From NCBI RefSeq assembly GCF_013343715.1, contig NZ_JABUNR010000007.1, positions 156,735 through 220,734 on the forward strand: a stretch of 64,000 nt of DNA, written 5' to 3'. The notes beneath the pieces are model-generated. The model was given only the letters and a program-made list of their open reading frames with translations. It had not been told where the DNA came from and searched no databases. Numbering within the stretch: position 1 is the first letter of the stretch; each line of letters starts with the position of its first letter. The stretch is from Mesobacillus harenae (GTDB taxonomy: Bacteria; Bacillota; Bacilli; Bacillales; Cytobacillaceae). Shown one piece after another: positions 51,292-59,077 of this stretch. The position numbers and the translations under genes were made by a program.

Positions 51292-51336
51292 ACCAGATAG
51301 GCCTGTTGATCTCGATGATCAGGCCTATCTGGTTTT
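51290..51336. terminator. Bidirectional terminator between sinR and sinI
   Basis: AAACCAGATAGGCCTG pairs with CAGGCCTATCTGGTTT, with a 15-base loop. It ends the first sinR transcript; on the minus strand it lies downstream of sinI. Confidence 0.88.
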
Positions 51337-51407
51337 AATTTGGCATTAAGTATTCATTTACTTTAAAGAACTATTGCCATTCTTTCACAATATGTACTTC
51401 GCTGGCT

Positions 51408-51551
51408 TTAATTCTTCCTATAATCCTGTTGGTTATGGCAATTTAAAAACTGCCTGATCTCTTCCTTATCTATTCCTAGTTCCAATGCTTCCATAATTAG
51501 CTGCATCCATTCGCTGTCTAGTTCTTCCGGTACTGATTTTTCTTTTATCAC
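51408..51551 (-). CDS. sinI: SinI-type antirepressor
   Basis: 47 residues beginning VIKEKSVPEELDSEWMQLIM and continuing EALELGIDKEEIRQFLNCHN. The helical block ELDSEWMQLIMEALELGID is the SinI/SinR interaction motif, shared with the C-termini of both neighbouring SinR proteins. GTG at 51551 has GGGGGG directly upstream and is preferred over an in-frame ATG at 51614, which lies inside the aptamer. The leader holds a c-di-GMP riboswitch, so expression is likely tied to c-di-GMP. B. subtilis SinI is 57 residues. Confidence 0.82.
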   Translation of the reverse strand: MIKEKSVPEELDSEWMQLIMEALELGIDKEEIRQFLNCHNQQDYRKN

Positions 51552-51579
51552 TTTGTTCCCCCCAAAATACCTCGCGCAT

Positions 51580-51672
51580 TCCAGGTAATCCGGCTGCCAT
51601 AGCATGAACCTCATCCCTTAGACCCGTGACTTTGCGTCCCAGCCTTTCAGCTGGTTTGCCTTTTTCTGTGAC
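51580..51672 (-). ncRNA. Cyclic-di-GMP class I riboswitch (GEMM-I) of sinI
   Basis: On the minus strand the conserved GEMM-I elements appear in order: AAAGGCAAACC, stem CCAGCT with GAAA tetraloop closed by GGCTGG, GACGCAAAGTCACGGG, the receptor strands TCTAAG and TATGG that dock the GAAA loop, and AGCCGGATTACC at the 3' end. The aptamer ends about 30 bases before the GTG of sinI. No terminator with a T-run lies between, so translational control is likely; TACCT near the 3' end can pair with AGGTA just before the ribosome site. Confidence 0.9.
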
Positions 51673-51896
51673 GTTAGACTTATTTATAAAGAGATTGTAA
51701 CTGGTTCTATTTAATTATATTGTTATTATTTGTCATGTAAGGTTAAAACTATTGAGATATTTTATCCCATTAAATTACAAAAAAACAACGGGTAGTTAAG
51801 ACTATTCAGACTTTTTTTCTCGAATTGCCATTTTAATGTCAGAATAAATCAGAATAGGGCGATATTTATTGCTAATTTAACCCCCAAAAAGCCGTT

Positions 51897-52094
51897 TTAT
51901 TGGTTACCGTTATTCAGTACATAACGGTAACTCTCCAGCTTTCCCTTTGGAACTGCTCCCACCCTCTCAAGGGTAACTGCATTAAAAAAGGGATAAGCGG
52001 TTAAATCATTACCGCAAATTGGGCAATTCCACATTCCATGCTCACTGCTGCTATAGGAAGGCCGGTGACAACGGTCACAGTTTTTTCTATACAT
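51897..52094 (-). CDS. Small zinc-ribbon protein
   Basis: 65 residues with two CXXC pairs (NCDRCHRPSYSS and WNCPICGNDL), suggesting one zinc site, and a C-terminal VTLERVGAVPKGKLESYRYV. AGGGGGATC precedes the ATG. It lies between sinI (same strand) and the second sinR (divergent). No function recognised; the location suggests a role in this regulatory locus. Confidence 0.7.
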   Translation of the reverse strand: MYRKNCDRCHRPSYSSSEHGMWNCPICGNDLTAYPFFNAVTLERVGAVPKGKLESYRYVLNNGNQ

Positions 52095-52156
52095 AAAGAT
52101 CCCCCTTTTTCGATTTGCACTGAATTAATTCGGAATACTAGATTTAAGCATTTTTC

Positions 52157-52296
52157 GTTCTTTATATATTACAATTTGAGTATAATTCATTAGCTAATTA
52201 GATGAAAACTATCAAAAATAGCTTTATATTCTCTTTAAAGAACTAAAATCGTTCTTTTTCATGAAAATACTCTTATTATCTTAGTTTTAGTTCTTT
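52157..52296 (+). promoter_or_regulatory. Cluster of SinR-type boxes before the second sinR-like gene
   Basis: GTTCTTT at 52157-52163, AAAGAAC at 52237-52243, GTTCTTT at 52251-52257 and GTTCTTT at 52290-52296, all exact matches to the SinR motif GTTCTYT. Two form an inverted pair with a seven-base gap. Four exact copies in 140 bases between divergent genes make SinR control of this region likely. Confidence 0.7.
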
Positions 52297-52355
52297 CCAA
52301 TAAGTAATTTGTTCGTTATAATGAATATATCTACTTTATTAAGGAGATTACACTA

Positions 52356-52694
52356 ATGGTAGGAGAGCGTATCAAGCGGCTTAGGGTACAGAAAAAATAC
52401 TCCATCAATGAATTAGCTGATAAAGCAGGTATCTCCAAATCATATCTGAGTTATATTGAACGGGGTATACAGGAAAATCCTTCCTTGCAGGTTCTTTCAA
52501 GATTGGCGCGGTCCCTTAATACATCGGTCGAAGATCTCATGGGGACGACTGGCAATGAAACTGACTTCGATCCGAATGTCGATAAAGAATGGCTGCATTT
52601 AATTGATGAAGCCATTGAGCATGGCATTAGCAAGGAGCAATTTTCATTCTATCTTGATTTTATAAAGTTCAGGAACAGAGGAGAAATCGAGTGA
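52356..52694 (+). CDS. SinR-type biofilm repressor, copy 2
   Basis: 112 residues. HTH part MVGERIKRLRVQKKYSINEL, AGISKSYLSYIERGIQENPS; C-terminal SinI-like domain DKEWLHLIDEAIEHGISKEQ then FSFYLDFIKFRN. Same architecture and length as SinR, but more divergent than copy 1, so it may be a SlrR-like partner or a paralogue. Preceded by a cluster of SinR boxes. AAGGAG upstream of the ATG. Confidence 0.85.
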   Translation: MVGERIKRLRVQKKYSINELADKAGISKSYLSYIERGIQENPSLQVLSRLARSLNTSVEDLMGTTGNETDFDPNVDKEWLHLIDEAIEHGISKEQFSFYLDFIKFRNRGEIE

Positions 52695-53124
52695 CAAGTG
52701 AAAACAAGGTTTATTTTGAGGCAATATCTTTTTTAATGTGTTAAGAACTCAAGTACCAGTTGGTGAAGGCCTCGGGATTACCAAAGCTTACTACCATGTC
52801 TAAGGACTGTATTAAACTTTCCTGTTATTTCCGCCCCAACAAACATTTTCCTTTAACACAGCAAAAAAAATAAACACACCCCATGAATTGGTCTAACGGG
52901 TTCGGTTTTCGAATAAAAAAACTAATTAGCACACCGATTAGCAGTCCTATTCGCAACTGGATTAGGCTGCTTCTTTTTTGTTCGGGCCTTTGAAAAAGTG
53001 AACCGGTGAAAATTTATGTAATTTCGCACCCCTTGTAACATGATGACATCATTTTTTTCCAACATGAGAATTCATATGCTAATTGGTATGCTTATCCTTA
53101 ATTCAGGAATCAGTGATCTATAAA
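52695..53124. other. Intergenic region, no gene
   Basis: About 430 AT-rich bases without a frame that has a ribosome site. The string CTAATTAGCACACCGATTAG is part of an inverted pattern, but no function is evident. Confidence 0.4.
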
Positions 53125-53313
53125 ATAAGCGGAGATTTTCCCGTTATACTGCAGGATAGAACTCGGTTCGGGGGTATAAGCGGAAGTTTTCCCGTTAAGT
53201 AAGGCACAATGTCCGATTTTCATATTTTTGGAGCAAATAGGCGGAATCTCTCCCTCTATTTAAGCTATTTCTCATGTTTTTTTCTAAATAAGAGGAATTT
53301 CTCCGCTTATTTA
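53125..53313. repeat. Four tandem degenerate palindromes (AATAAGCGGAA..TCCCGTTAT)
   Basis: Units at 53125-53147, 53175-53201, 53235-53261 and 53286-53313, each about 25 bases, read ATAAGCGGA(A/G)..TTTTCCCGTTAT-like, the last AAATAAGAGG...CTCCGCTTATTTA. They are spaced 50 to 60 bases apart. Each folds into a short stem. From 53320 to 53560 no feature was recognised. Confidence 0.7.
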
Positions 53314-53562
53314 TTCAGCCATGAGATTCCCTCCTCTGGTCCGTGAGAGTCCGCTCTTTTAGGGTTGAAGAAGAGGATGCACCGCTATGCAAACAAGGTT
53401 GCAGAGTCAAGAATGGGTGCAGGAGTTGTTTTATAGGAATGATGTTTTTCATTATCCAATCTTGCAAAATAGCTGAATTAGGACGCTAACGAGTAGCGAT
53501 ACTTGAGAATAAGGAATCGCTAATGGACTGCCTGGATGCTTACCTTCCATAAGATTGCATAA

Positions 53563-53598
53563 AAAATGCTTGGAGCATATGTCTCCAAGCATTTTCTT
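53563..53598 (-). terminator. Terminator of psuG
   Basis: AAAATGCTTGGAG and CTCCAAGCATTTT arms; six T on the minus strand. It lies about 105 bases past the psuG stop. Confidence 0.8.
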
Positions 53599-53702
53599 TG
53601 CTAATTTACTTACCAATTTTCTTTTTACTCTAATGCCTGAAATCGCATTATGAATTGCTCAGGTTTTTTTTGAATTATTGACAGGAAACACTATTCAGGC
53701 TA

Positions 53703-54620
53703 TTAATCCAAACTATTTAATTGCACTGCGATCTGTGAGCCAACCTTCGCGTTATTCTTTACTAGTGCAATATTAGCTGTTAAGCTCGTCCCCTCTGTTA
53801 ATTCCTTTACCTTCCCAAGAAGAAACGGAGTGACTTCTTTTCCGGAGATATTATTCTCTTTTGCATCACCTAGTGCCTTTTCGATAACAGCCGTAATGAA
53901 TCCTTCTTCAAGCGCATCCGCTTCGGGAATAGGATTCGCTATGACAACCCCTCCTTGCAGCCCTAGGCTCCATTTAGCAGCGAGCATTTCCGCCGCATCA
54001 TGAGGAGTATCAATACGGAAATTGACTTTATATGGGCTTGTCCTTGTATAGAAAGCTGGCAGGGCGTCCGTGCCATAACCAGCAACCGGAACTCCTTGTG
54101 TCTCAAGATATTCGAGTGTTAAGCCTATATCAAGAATCGATTTTGCTCCGGCGCAAACGACCGCTACATTTGTTTTAGCTAGCTCCTGAAGGTCGGACGA
54201 TATATCCATTGTCGTTTCTGCCTCACGGTGTACGCCGCCAATCCCACCGGTAACAAACACCTTAATACCTGCAAGCTCAGCGCAAATCATTGTAGCTGCA
54301 ACAGTGGTCGCCCCATTCTTTTTTGAAGCTAAAAGGTAAGGCAGATCACGCCTGCTGGCCTTTTCAATGTCCGGGCTTTTTCCAAGGAACTCCAGTTCTT
54401 CATCAGATAAGCCAATTTTAATCTTTCCATTTAAAATAGCAATGGTTGCTGGAACTGCACCATTCTCACGGATAATCTCTTCAACTTCCTTAGCTGTTTT
54501 AACATTTTGCGGATAAGGCATTCCATGCGATATGATCGTTGACTCTAATGCAACTACCGGTTTATTTGTGCGTCTTGCCTCTAAAACTTCCTTTGAATAA
54601 TCAAGCCATTTCTCGTACAT
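53703..54620 (-). CDS. psuG: Pseudouridine-5'-phosphate glycosidase
   Basis: 305 residues. Motifs [53 protein letters not shown] and [19 protein letters not shown] are diagnostic of PsuG. It splits pseudouridine-5'-phosphate into uracil and ribose-5-phosphate. The start lies three bases after the psuK stop, so the two form an operon for RNA-derived pseudouridine breakdown. Confidence 0.92.
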   Translation of the reverse strand: MYEKWLDYSKEVLEARRTNKPVVALESTIISHGMPYPQNVKTAKEVEEIIRENGAVPATIAILNGKIKIGLSDEELEFLGKSPDIEKASRRDLPYLLASKKNGATTVAATMICAELAGIKVFVTGGIGGVHREAETTMDISSDLQELAKTNVAVVCAGAKSILDIGLTLEYLETQGVPVAGYGTDALPAFYTRTSPYKVNFRIDTPHDAAEMLAAKWSLGLQGGVVIANPIPEADALEEGFITAVIEKALGDAKENNISGKEVTPFLLGKVKELTEGTSLTANIALVKNNAKVGSQIAVQLNSLD

Positions 54621-54623
54621 AAG

Positions 54624-55730
54624 TCACACTCCAGTTTTAAAATATTGTTTAAATGTTTCTTGAAGCCGTGTGTTATTAAGGGTTTGGTTAACAGTTTCCT
54701 TTGATTGCAGCGTGAGCAGGGAACATGCCATGCCAATTTTGCAAGCATCCTCTGGCCCCAGTCCATTTAAGTGAGCAAATATAATTCCAGCCACAAGAGA
54801 ATCACCGGCTCCGGTCACGTCTAAAACTTCTACACGAGGTGCAAGAAGGACGCCTGCTTGCCCTTGTTTAGTAAAATAAATTAAGCCCTGATCACCGCGC
54901 GTGATCACTACCTTATCTGCACCCTTTTTAATGATCTCCTCAGCAGCTTTGAAAAAGTCTCCTTCATCCTTAATGTCTATATTTGAAAGGGCTGCTGCTT
55001 CCTCCTTATTGGCTATAAGCCAGGTAACGCCTGATAAATCCTGAGGCAGCTTCCTTACCTTAGGGGCTGATACAGGCGTTATGCAAAGAGGGATGCCCTC
55101 TTCAAAGCATCTTCTAATTGTATAGGAAAGAACCTCATCAGATGGATTGGTGTCTAAGACAACAATTTCACTCGATGCAACATGACCCCATTTTTCCTCC
55201 AGGGTTTCCTTTTCAATCGAATCATATATACCCATATCAGCTAAAGCAACACTCATTTCACCCTCTTCATTCAAGACAGCTGTATATGTTCCTGTATTCA
55301 TACCTGTAATGACTTTAGATGGAGTAACATCTGCATAAGGTTTCGTACTCTCGAGCAGCCATTTCCCTTCATGATCCTCTCCAACAACCGTCATCAATCC
55401 CACACTGCAGCCGAGCCGCCCGAGGTTTTCAGCAATATTCCTCGCTACCCCACCGCATGATTGGGAAGTCTCCGCGGGATTTGATGTTCCAAGCAATAGC
55501 CTTTCATGCACCTGGATTTTCCGGTCAACATTGGCTCCCCCCACACAAAGGACCTGACGGCTTGCTGGGAGAATATATGCCCGACCAAGAATTTTTCCTT
55601 GTTTAATAAGAGAGGAAACATATCCAGCAACAGCTGAACGTGACAAGTCAGTTTTTGCTGCAAGTTCCATTTGAGTAACAAATGGATCTTCTTTTATTAA
55701 CTTAATGATTAAAAACTCTTTTTCATTCAA
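54624..55730 (-). CDS. psuK: Pseudouridine kinase with N-terminal helix-turn-helix (PfkB family)
   Basis: 368 residues: a winged HTH at the N-terminus (DPFVTQMELAAKTDLSRSAV) followed by a PfkB-type sugar kinase with VGGANVDRK and the catalytic GAGDS loop VLDVTGAGDSLVAGI. It phosphorylates pseudouridine to feed PsuG; the DNA-binding domain suggests self-regulation. TTG at 55730 follows GGGGGTG at good spacing; GTG at 55739 overlaps it. Confidence 0.9.
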   Translation of the reverse strand: MNEKEFLIIKLIKEDPFVTQMELAAKTDLSRSAVAGYVSSLIKQGKILGRAYILPASRQVLCVGGANVDRKIQVHERLLLGTSNPAETSQSCGGVARNIAENLGRLGCSVGLMTVVGEDHEGKWLLESTKPYADVTPSKVITGMNTGTYTAVLNEEGEMSVALADMGIYDSIEKETLEEKWGHVASSEIVVLDTNPSDEVLSYTIRRCFEEGIPLCITPVSAPKVRKLPQDLSGVTWLIANKEEAAALSNIDIKDEGDFFKAAEEIIKKGADKVVITRGDQGLIYFTKQGQAGVLLAPRVEVLDVTGAGDSLVAGIIFAHLNGLGPEDACKIGMACSLLTLQSKETVNQTLNNTRLQETFKQYFKTGV

Positions 55731-55856
55731 AGGCTTCACCCCCTTTTAAAACATTTGTCTAAATTATAAACTTTTGTTTATAAAATAACAAGTCCAACTG
55801 GAATAAGAGTAATCAATTACCTAGTACCATTCTTCCTTAATTAAACTAATTTTATA

Positions 55857-55896
55857 TAAAAAAATACCGCCTGCTCCTTTAGAGCAAGCGGTATCG
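55857..55896 (-). terminator. Terminator of the YjcZ-family gene
   Basis: ATACCGCTTGCTC and GAGCAGGCGGTAT arms (one mismatch), followed by TTTTTTT on the minus strand. Confidence 0.85.
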
Positions 55897-55901
55897 TTTT
55901 C

Positions 55902-56045
55902 TTAGTAACCCCAAGAAGCACCAATGATTATCAATAAAATAAACAATACAACGATCAGCGCGAAGCCTCCGCCGTACCCAGCACCGTAGCCTGCTGCCCC
56001 GCCGTAGCCATAACCGCCATATCCTGCACCGTAGCCGTAGCCCAT
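55902..56045 (-). CDS. YjcZ-family sporulation peptide
   Basis: 47 residues: a Gly/Tyr-rich repeat region ([16 protein letters not shown]) followed by one hydrophobic helix ([20 protein letters not shown]). This is the typical layout of the YjcZ/SscA-like small spore proteins found in Bacillus. Ribosome site GGGGGTG precedes the ATG. A 61-codon frame on the same strand in another phase is a shadow. Confidence 0.88.
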   Translation of the reverse strand: MGYGYGAGYGGYGYGGAAGYGAGYGGGFALIVVLFILLIIIGASWGY

Positions 56046-56214
56046 ATTTTTCACCCCCTAACAATTTTAAAGAGAGAAAAGCAGTGGGAAGCGCCTCCGC
56101 TGGTAAGGTGTGTGTGAAATTAACATAACGTTCTTACAGCGGGCATACTTCACAATGCCTTACTAAATACTATGGAAATATGCCTTAATTTGTATGGACG
56201 AATGCCTTATGTTA

Positions 56215-56251
56215 TTAAAAAAAGAAAGACCTGCCGGACAATCGGCAGGTT
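56215..56251 (-). terminator. Terminator of the PPOX flavoprotein gene
   Basis: ACCTGCCG and CGGCAGGT arms around six bases, then TCTTTCTTTTTTT on the minus strand, about 160 bases past the stop. Confidence 0.75.
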
Positions 56252-56412
56252 AAAGGAGTTAGATAGCGTGTTACGGTTTGATCTGGCGTACTAAATCTTA
56301 TGCTTTTAAAAGAGTATTGCTTGGACGATTGGCTTATTTTGTTTAATTAATATATTGTTGTTGAAAAACACTTAGGGGAAAAAAGAGCGTACTGCTCCAA
56401 CTTTCTCTAGTT

Positions 56413-57054
56413 TTAATATAAACGCTTTGTATAACTTTCTTCGAGACGATCTGCAATTCCTTCTTCTGAAAGTCCCGCTGATTTTGCATGTGAAGCCATC
56501 ATTTTTGCTGCCGAAGGAAGTGTCTCCGCAGGTGCCCAAGTGTCTTGCTGCCATAGTGCTGATCGTTTTAAAGCCTTGGCACAGTGGATAAAGCATTCTT
56601 CCGCTTCCACTGCTATTGATATTAGGGGGGTACGTCCATTTACAGCCGATTTTTCAAGTAAATCCTTATCAGTTACGAGACAAGCCTTGCCGTTAATTCT
56701 TAACGTTTCTCCAAGGCCTGGAATAAGAAACAGCAATCCAACTCTCGGATTTGATAATATATTTTTTAAAGAGTCTAACCTGCGATTTCCGGGACGCTCA
56801 GGTATAACCAGATGCTTTTCATCCAAGATATGAACAAAACCTGGTGCATCTCCTCGCGGGGAAACATCACAATTTCCTGAACTGTCAGTTGTTGAAAGCA
56901 CCAAAAAAGGTGATTTTGAAATAAAATCGCGACAATGTTCATCAATGTTATCAATTACCTTCTTGCTTGCAAGGTCACCTGGGTAGCCTAACAAGCCTCT
57001 AAGCTCTTCCTCCGTAGTAATAGTTTGTTTGAAGTTCACTAGATTATTTGCCAT
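56413..57054 (-). CDS. Pyridoxamine-phosphate-oxidase-fold FMN flavoprotein (MSMEG_1061 type)
   Basis: 213 residues. FLVLSTTDSSGNCDVSPRGD, IPERPGNRRLDSLKNILSNP and VGLLFLIPGLGETLRINGKA are characteristic of the MSMEG_1061-type split-barrel flavoproteins, which bind FMN or F420. Substrate unknown. AGAGG precedes the ATG. Confidence 0.85.
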   Translation of the reverse strand: MANNLVNFKQTITTEEELRGLLGYPGDLASKKVIDNIDEHCRDFISKSPFLVLSTTDSSGNCDVSPRGDAPGFVHILDEKHLVIPERPGNRRLDSLKNILSNPRVGLLFLIPGLGETLRINGKACLVTDKDLLEKSAVNGRTPLISIAVEAEECFIHCAKALKRSALWQQDTWAPAETLPSAAKMMASHAKSAGLSEEGIADRLEESYTKRLY

Positions 57055-57200
57055 TTACATTCCTCTTCCCGTTCTGGCTTTTGCTGTTTTACTATTTATA
57101 TTTTTCGCCTTTAAGAACAGAATTCCTTCCGAGCCAATCAAGTTTGCAATCCAGACACTTTTTCTTTGGGCTGTATAAGATTATTTTGGCATTTTAAGAA

Positions 57201-57244
57201 AAAGCAACCGCATGTCCCATCGTTCGGACACGCAGTTGCTTTTA
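57201..57244 (-). terminator. Terminator of the second AGCS gene
   Basis: AAAAGCAACCGCATGTCC and GGACACGCAGTTGCTTTT arms with mismatches, then TTTTTCTT on the minus strand. Confidence 0.75.
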
Positions 57245-57302
57245 TAGGATAGGGCTCATCAAGTATTTAGGAATCCATTATGCTAACGAGTTCTTGCCAA
57301 TT

Positions 57303-58691
57303 CTAATCTTTTGGGTATTTGTTTTTTTTGACATCCTTTAAGTAATATAGATCAGACGTAAAGAATTCATGAGTTAATCTTTTGACCTCTTTACTCAATA
57401 AAAGCACTGCGACGACGTTAGGTATCAGAATACCTGCCAAGGCAAGGTCCAGGAACTGCCAGATTGTTTGGGCTGCTCCTATTGACCCAAGAATAATTGC
57501 CGCCATGTAAACAATTTTGATCAAAAACCCTGCTTTTATTCCAAACAAAAACTCAGCCTGTTTTGCACCATAGTGAATGATAACAATGATCGTGGAAAGG
57601 ACAAAGAAGATTAGGCAAATAGTTACAAGAAGGCTTCCTGCTGTTCCAAAATACTTTGAAAATGCAATCGTTGTGAGAGCCGATGGGTCGTTCATTGCCC
57701 CTTCCTCAGTCCATACCCCTGAGGAAAGCACAACAAAGGCGGTTGCCGAACAAATAATTAGGGTATCCACTAAAACTCCGATGACCGCCCAGAATCCTTG
57801 CCTGACGGGATGATCTGTTTGAGCAGCTGCATGGGCAATTGGCGCCGTACCGAGCCCAGCCTCATTTGAATATAATCCCCTTGCAAATCCCCACCGAACA
57901 ACTTCCGCCAAGGCAACACCAGCAAATCCGCCGAGTGGAGCCATTGGCTGAAAGGCATAGGTGAATATTAAACTTAATACTCCTGGCAGCTTATCTATGT
58001 TCATAATCAAAATAATAAATGAAGCTCCAACATAAAATAATGCCATGAACGGAATAAAAATCTCAGTTATTTTCCCGATCCGTTTAATACCTCCGAAAAC
58101 AATTAAGCCAACTAATAGTGAGACGGAGATCCCTGTGTAGAGAGGGTTAATATTGAAGGTTTCAGAAACCGCAGAGGCGACTGCATTACCCTGAACCATA
58201 ATACTTGGAACAAGTTCAATCATAAGAGCAAAAGCGAACCAAACTCCAAGCCACTTCATGTTCAGGCCTTTCGTCATATAATACATCGGCCCTCCGACAT
58301 ATTCACCCGCTTCGTTCCTTTCACGAAAACGTACAGCGAGTACACTCTCAGAGAATTTAATAGCCATCCCAAAAATAGCAATGACCCACATCCAGAAGAT
58401 AGCACCCGGTCCGCCAAACATGATGGCAGCCGGTACACCAATAATGTTAGAAGCACCTACTGTGGAGGATAATGCCGAGGTTAGGGCCTGAAAGGGGGTA
58501 ACCGTACCCTCTCCTCTAGGTTTTTTAAAAATGCTCCCAAATGTCTGTTTAAAAATATATATCGGATACCGAAATTGAAAGAATCCAAGTAACACAGTTA
58601 GATAGAGGCCTGTTCCGACAAGCAATATAATTAGGGGCGGCCCCCATAGCCAGTTCGAAATTGTTGTTACATAAGCTAGAATCGTTTCCAA
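57303..58691 (-). CDS. Alanine/glycine:cation symporter (AGCS), second copy
   Basis: 462 residues with AGCS signatures GASNIIGVPAAIMFGGPG, GGPMYYMTKGLN and SNEAGLGTAPIAHAAAQT. The first motif has GASN in place of the usual GTGN of the 42678 copy, which may alter the substrate. TTG at 58691 has AAAGGAGG; the ATG at 58718 lies before that site. Probably imports alanine or another small amino acid with Na+. Confidence 0.88.
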   Translation of the reverse strand: METILAYVTTISNWLWGPPLIILLVGTGLYLTVLLGFFQFRYPIYIFKQTFGSIFKKPRGEGTVTPFQALTSALSSTVGASNIIGVPAAIMFGGPGAIFWMWVIAIFGMAIKFSESVLAVRFRERNEAGEYVGGPMYYMTKGLNMKWLGVWFAFALMIELVPSIMVQGNAVASAVSETFNINPLYTGISVSLLVGLIVFGGIKRIGKITEIFIPFMALFYVGASFIILIMNIDKLPGVLSLIFTYAFQPMAPLGGFAGVALAEVVRWGFARGLYSNEAGLGTAPIAHAAAQTDHPVRQGFWAVIGVLVDTLIICSATAFVVLSSGVWTEEGAMNDPSALTTIAFSKYFGTAGSLLVTICLIFFVLSTIIVIIHYGAKQAEFLFGIKAGFLIKIVYMAAIILGSIGAAQTIWQFLDLALAGILIPNVVAVLLLSKEVKRLTHEFFTSDLYYLKDVKKNKYPKD

Positions 58692-58888
58692 ATGTGGTCC
58701 TCCTTTAATAATATGCACAGCTAACTGACTTGCTTTTTCCCTCTTCAGTTTGAACCTAAACCGAAGCAGAACATCAAATGAGTTTTCATAATCATCTGAA
58801 AATTAAATGTCTTTTTGGCGGCCCCTCCAATATAATATTAATACTATGAAAGTGTTTTTATTTGGATTTAAGGGGGCAAGGAGAGTTC

Positions 58889-58999
58889 ATGTTACACTTA
58901 ATAAATTTTGCCATCCCGATTACAATGATGTTGTTCATTGGTTTTCTTGTTGATAAGATGTGCCAGCCTGACGTTCCCAGCCAAAAAGTAGATAAATAA
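58889..58999 (+). CDS. 36-residue membrane peptide
   Basis: MLHLINFAIPITMMLFIGFL then VDKMCQPDVPSQKVDK: one hydrophobic helix and a short polar tail with a single cysteine. AAGGAG lies eight bases before the ATG and a terminator begins at the stop, so the unit looks complete. It is too short for routine gene finding. No family recognised; it may be a sporulation or envelope micropeptide. Confidence 0.65.
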   Translation: MLHLINFAIPITMMLFIGFLVDKMCQPDVPSQKVDK

Positions 59000-59026
59000 A
59001 CCTGCCTAAATCACAAGGCAGGTTTA
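58998..59026. terminator. Terminator of the membrane peptide gene
   Basis: AAACCTGCCT and AGGCAGGTTT arms around an eight-base loop, followed by ATATT. Weak T-run. Confidence 0.65.
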
Positions 59027-59077
59027 TATTAATAGTATCAAATTAATTGACTTACCCTACTTCTCTCTTAAATGCAT

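Noticed and set aside
55879..56064. 61-codon frame with many Arg and Trp on the minus strand
   Set aside because: It is an out-of-phase shadow of the YjcZ-family peptide gene, whose own start, ribosome site and terminator are clear.
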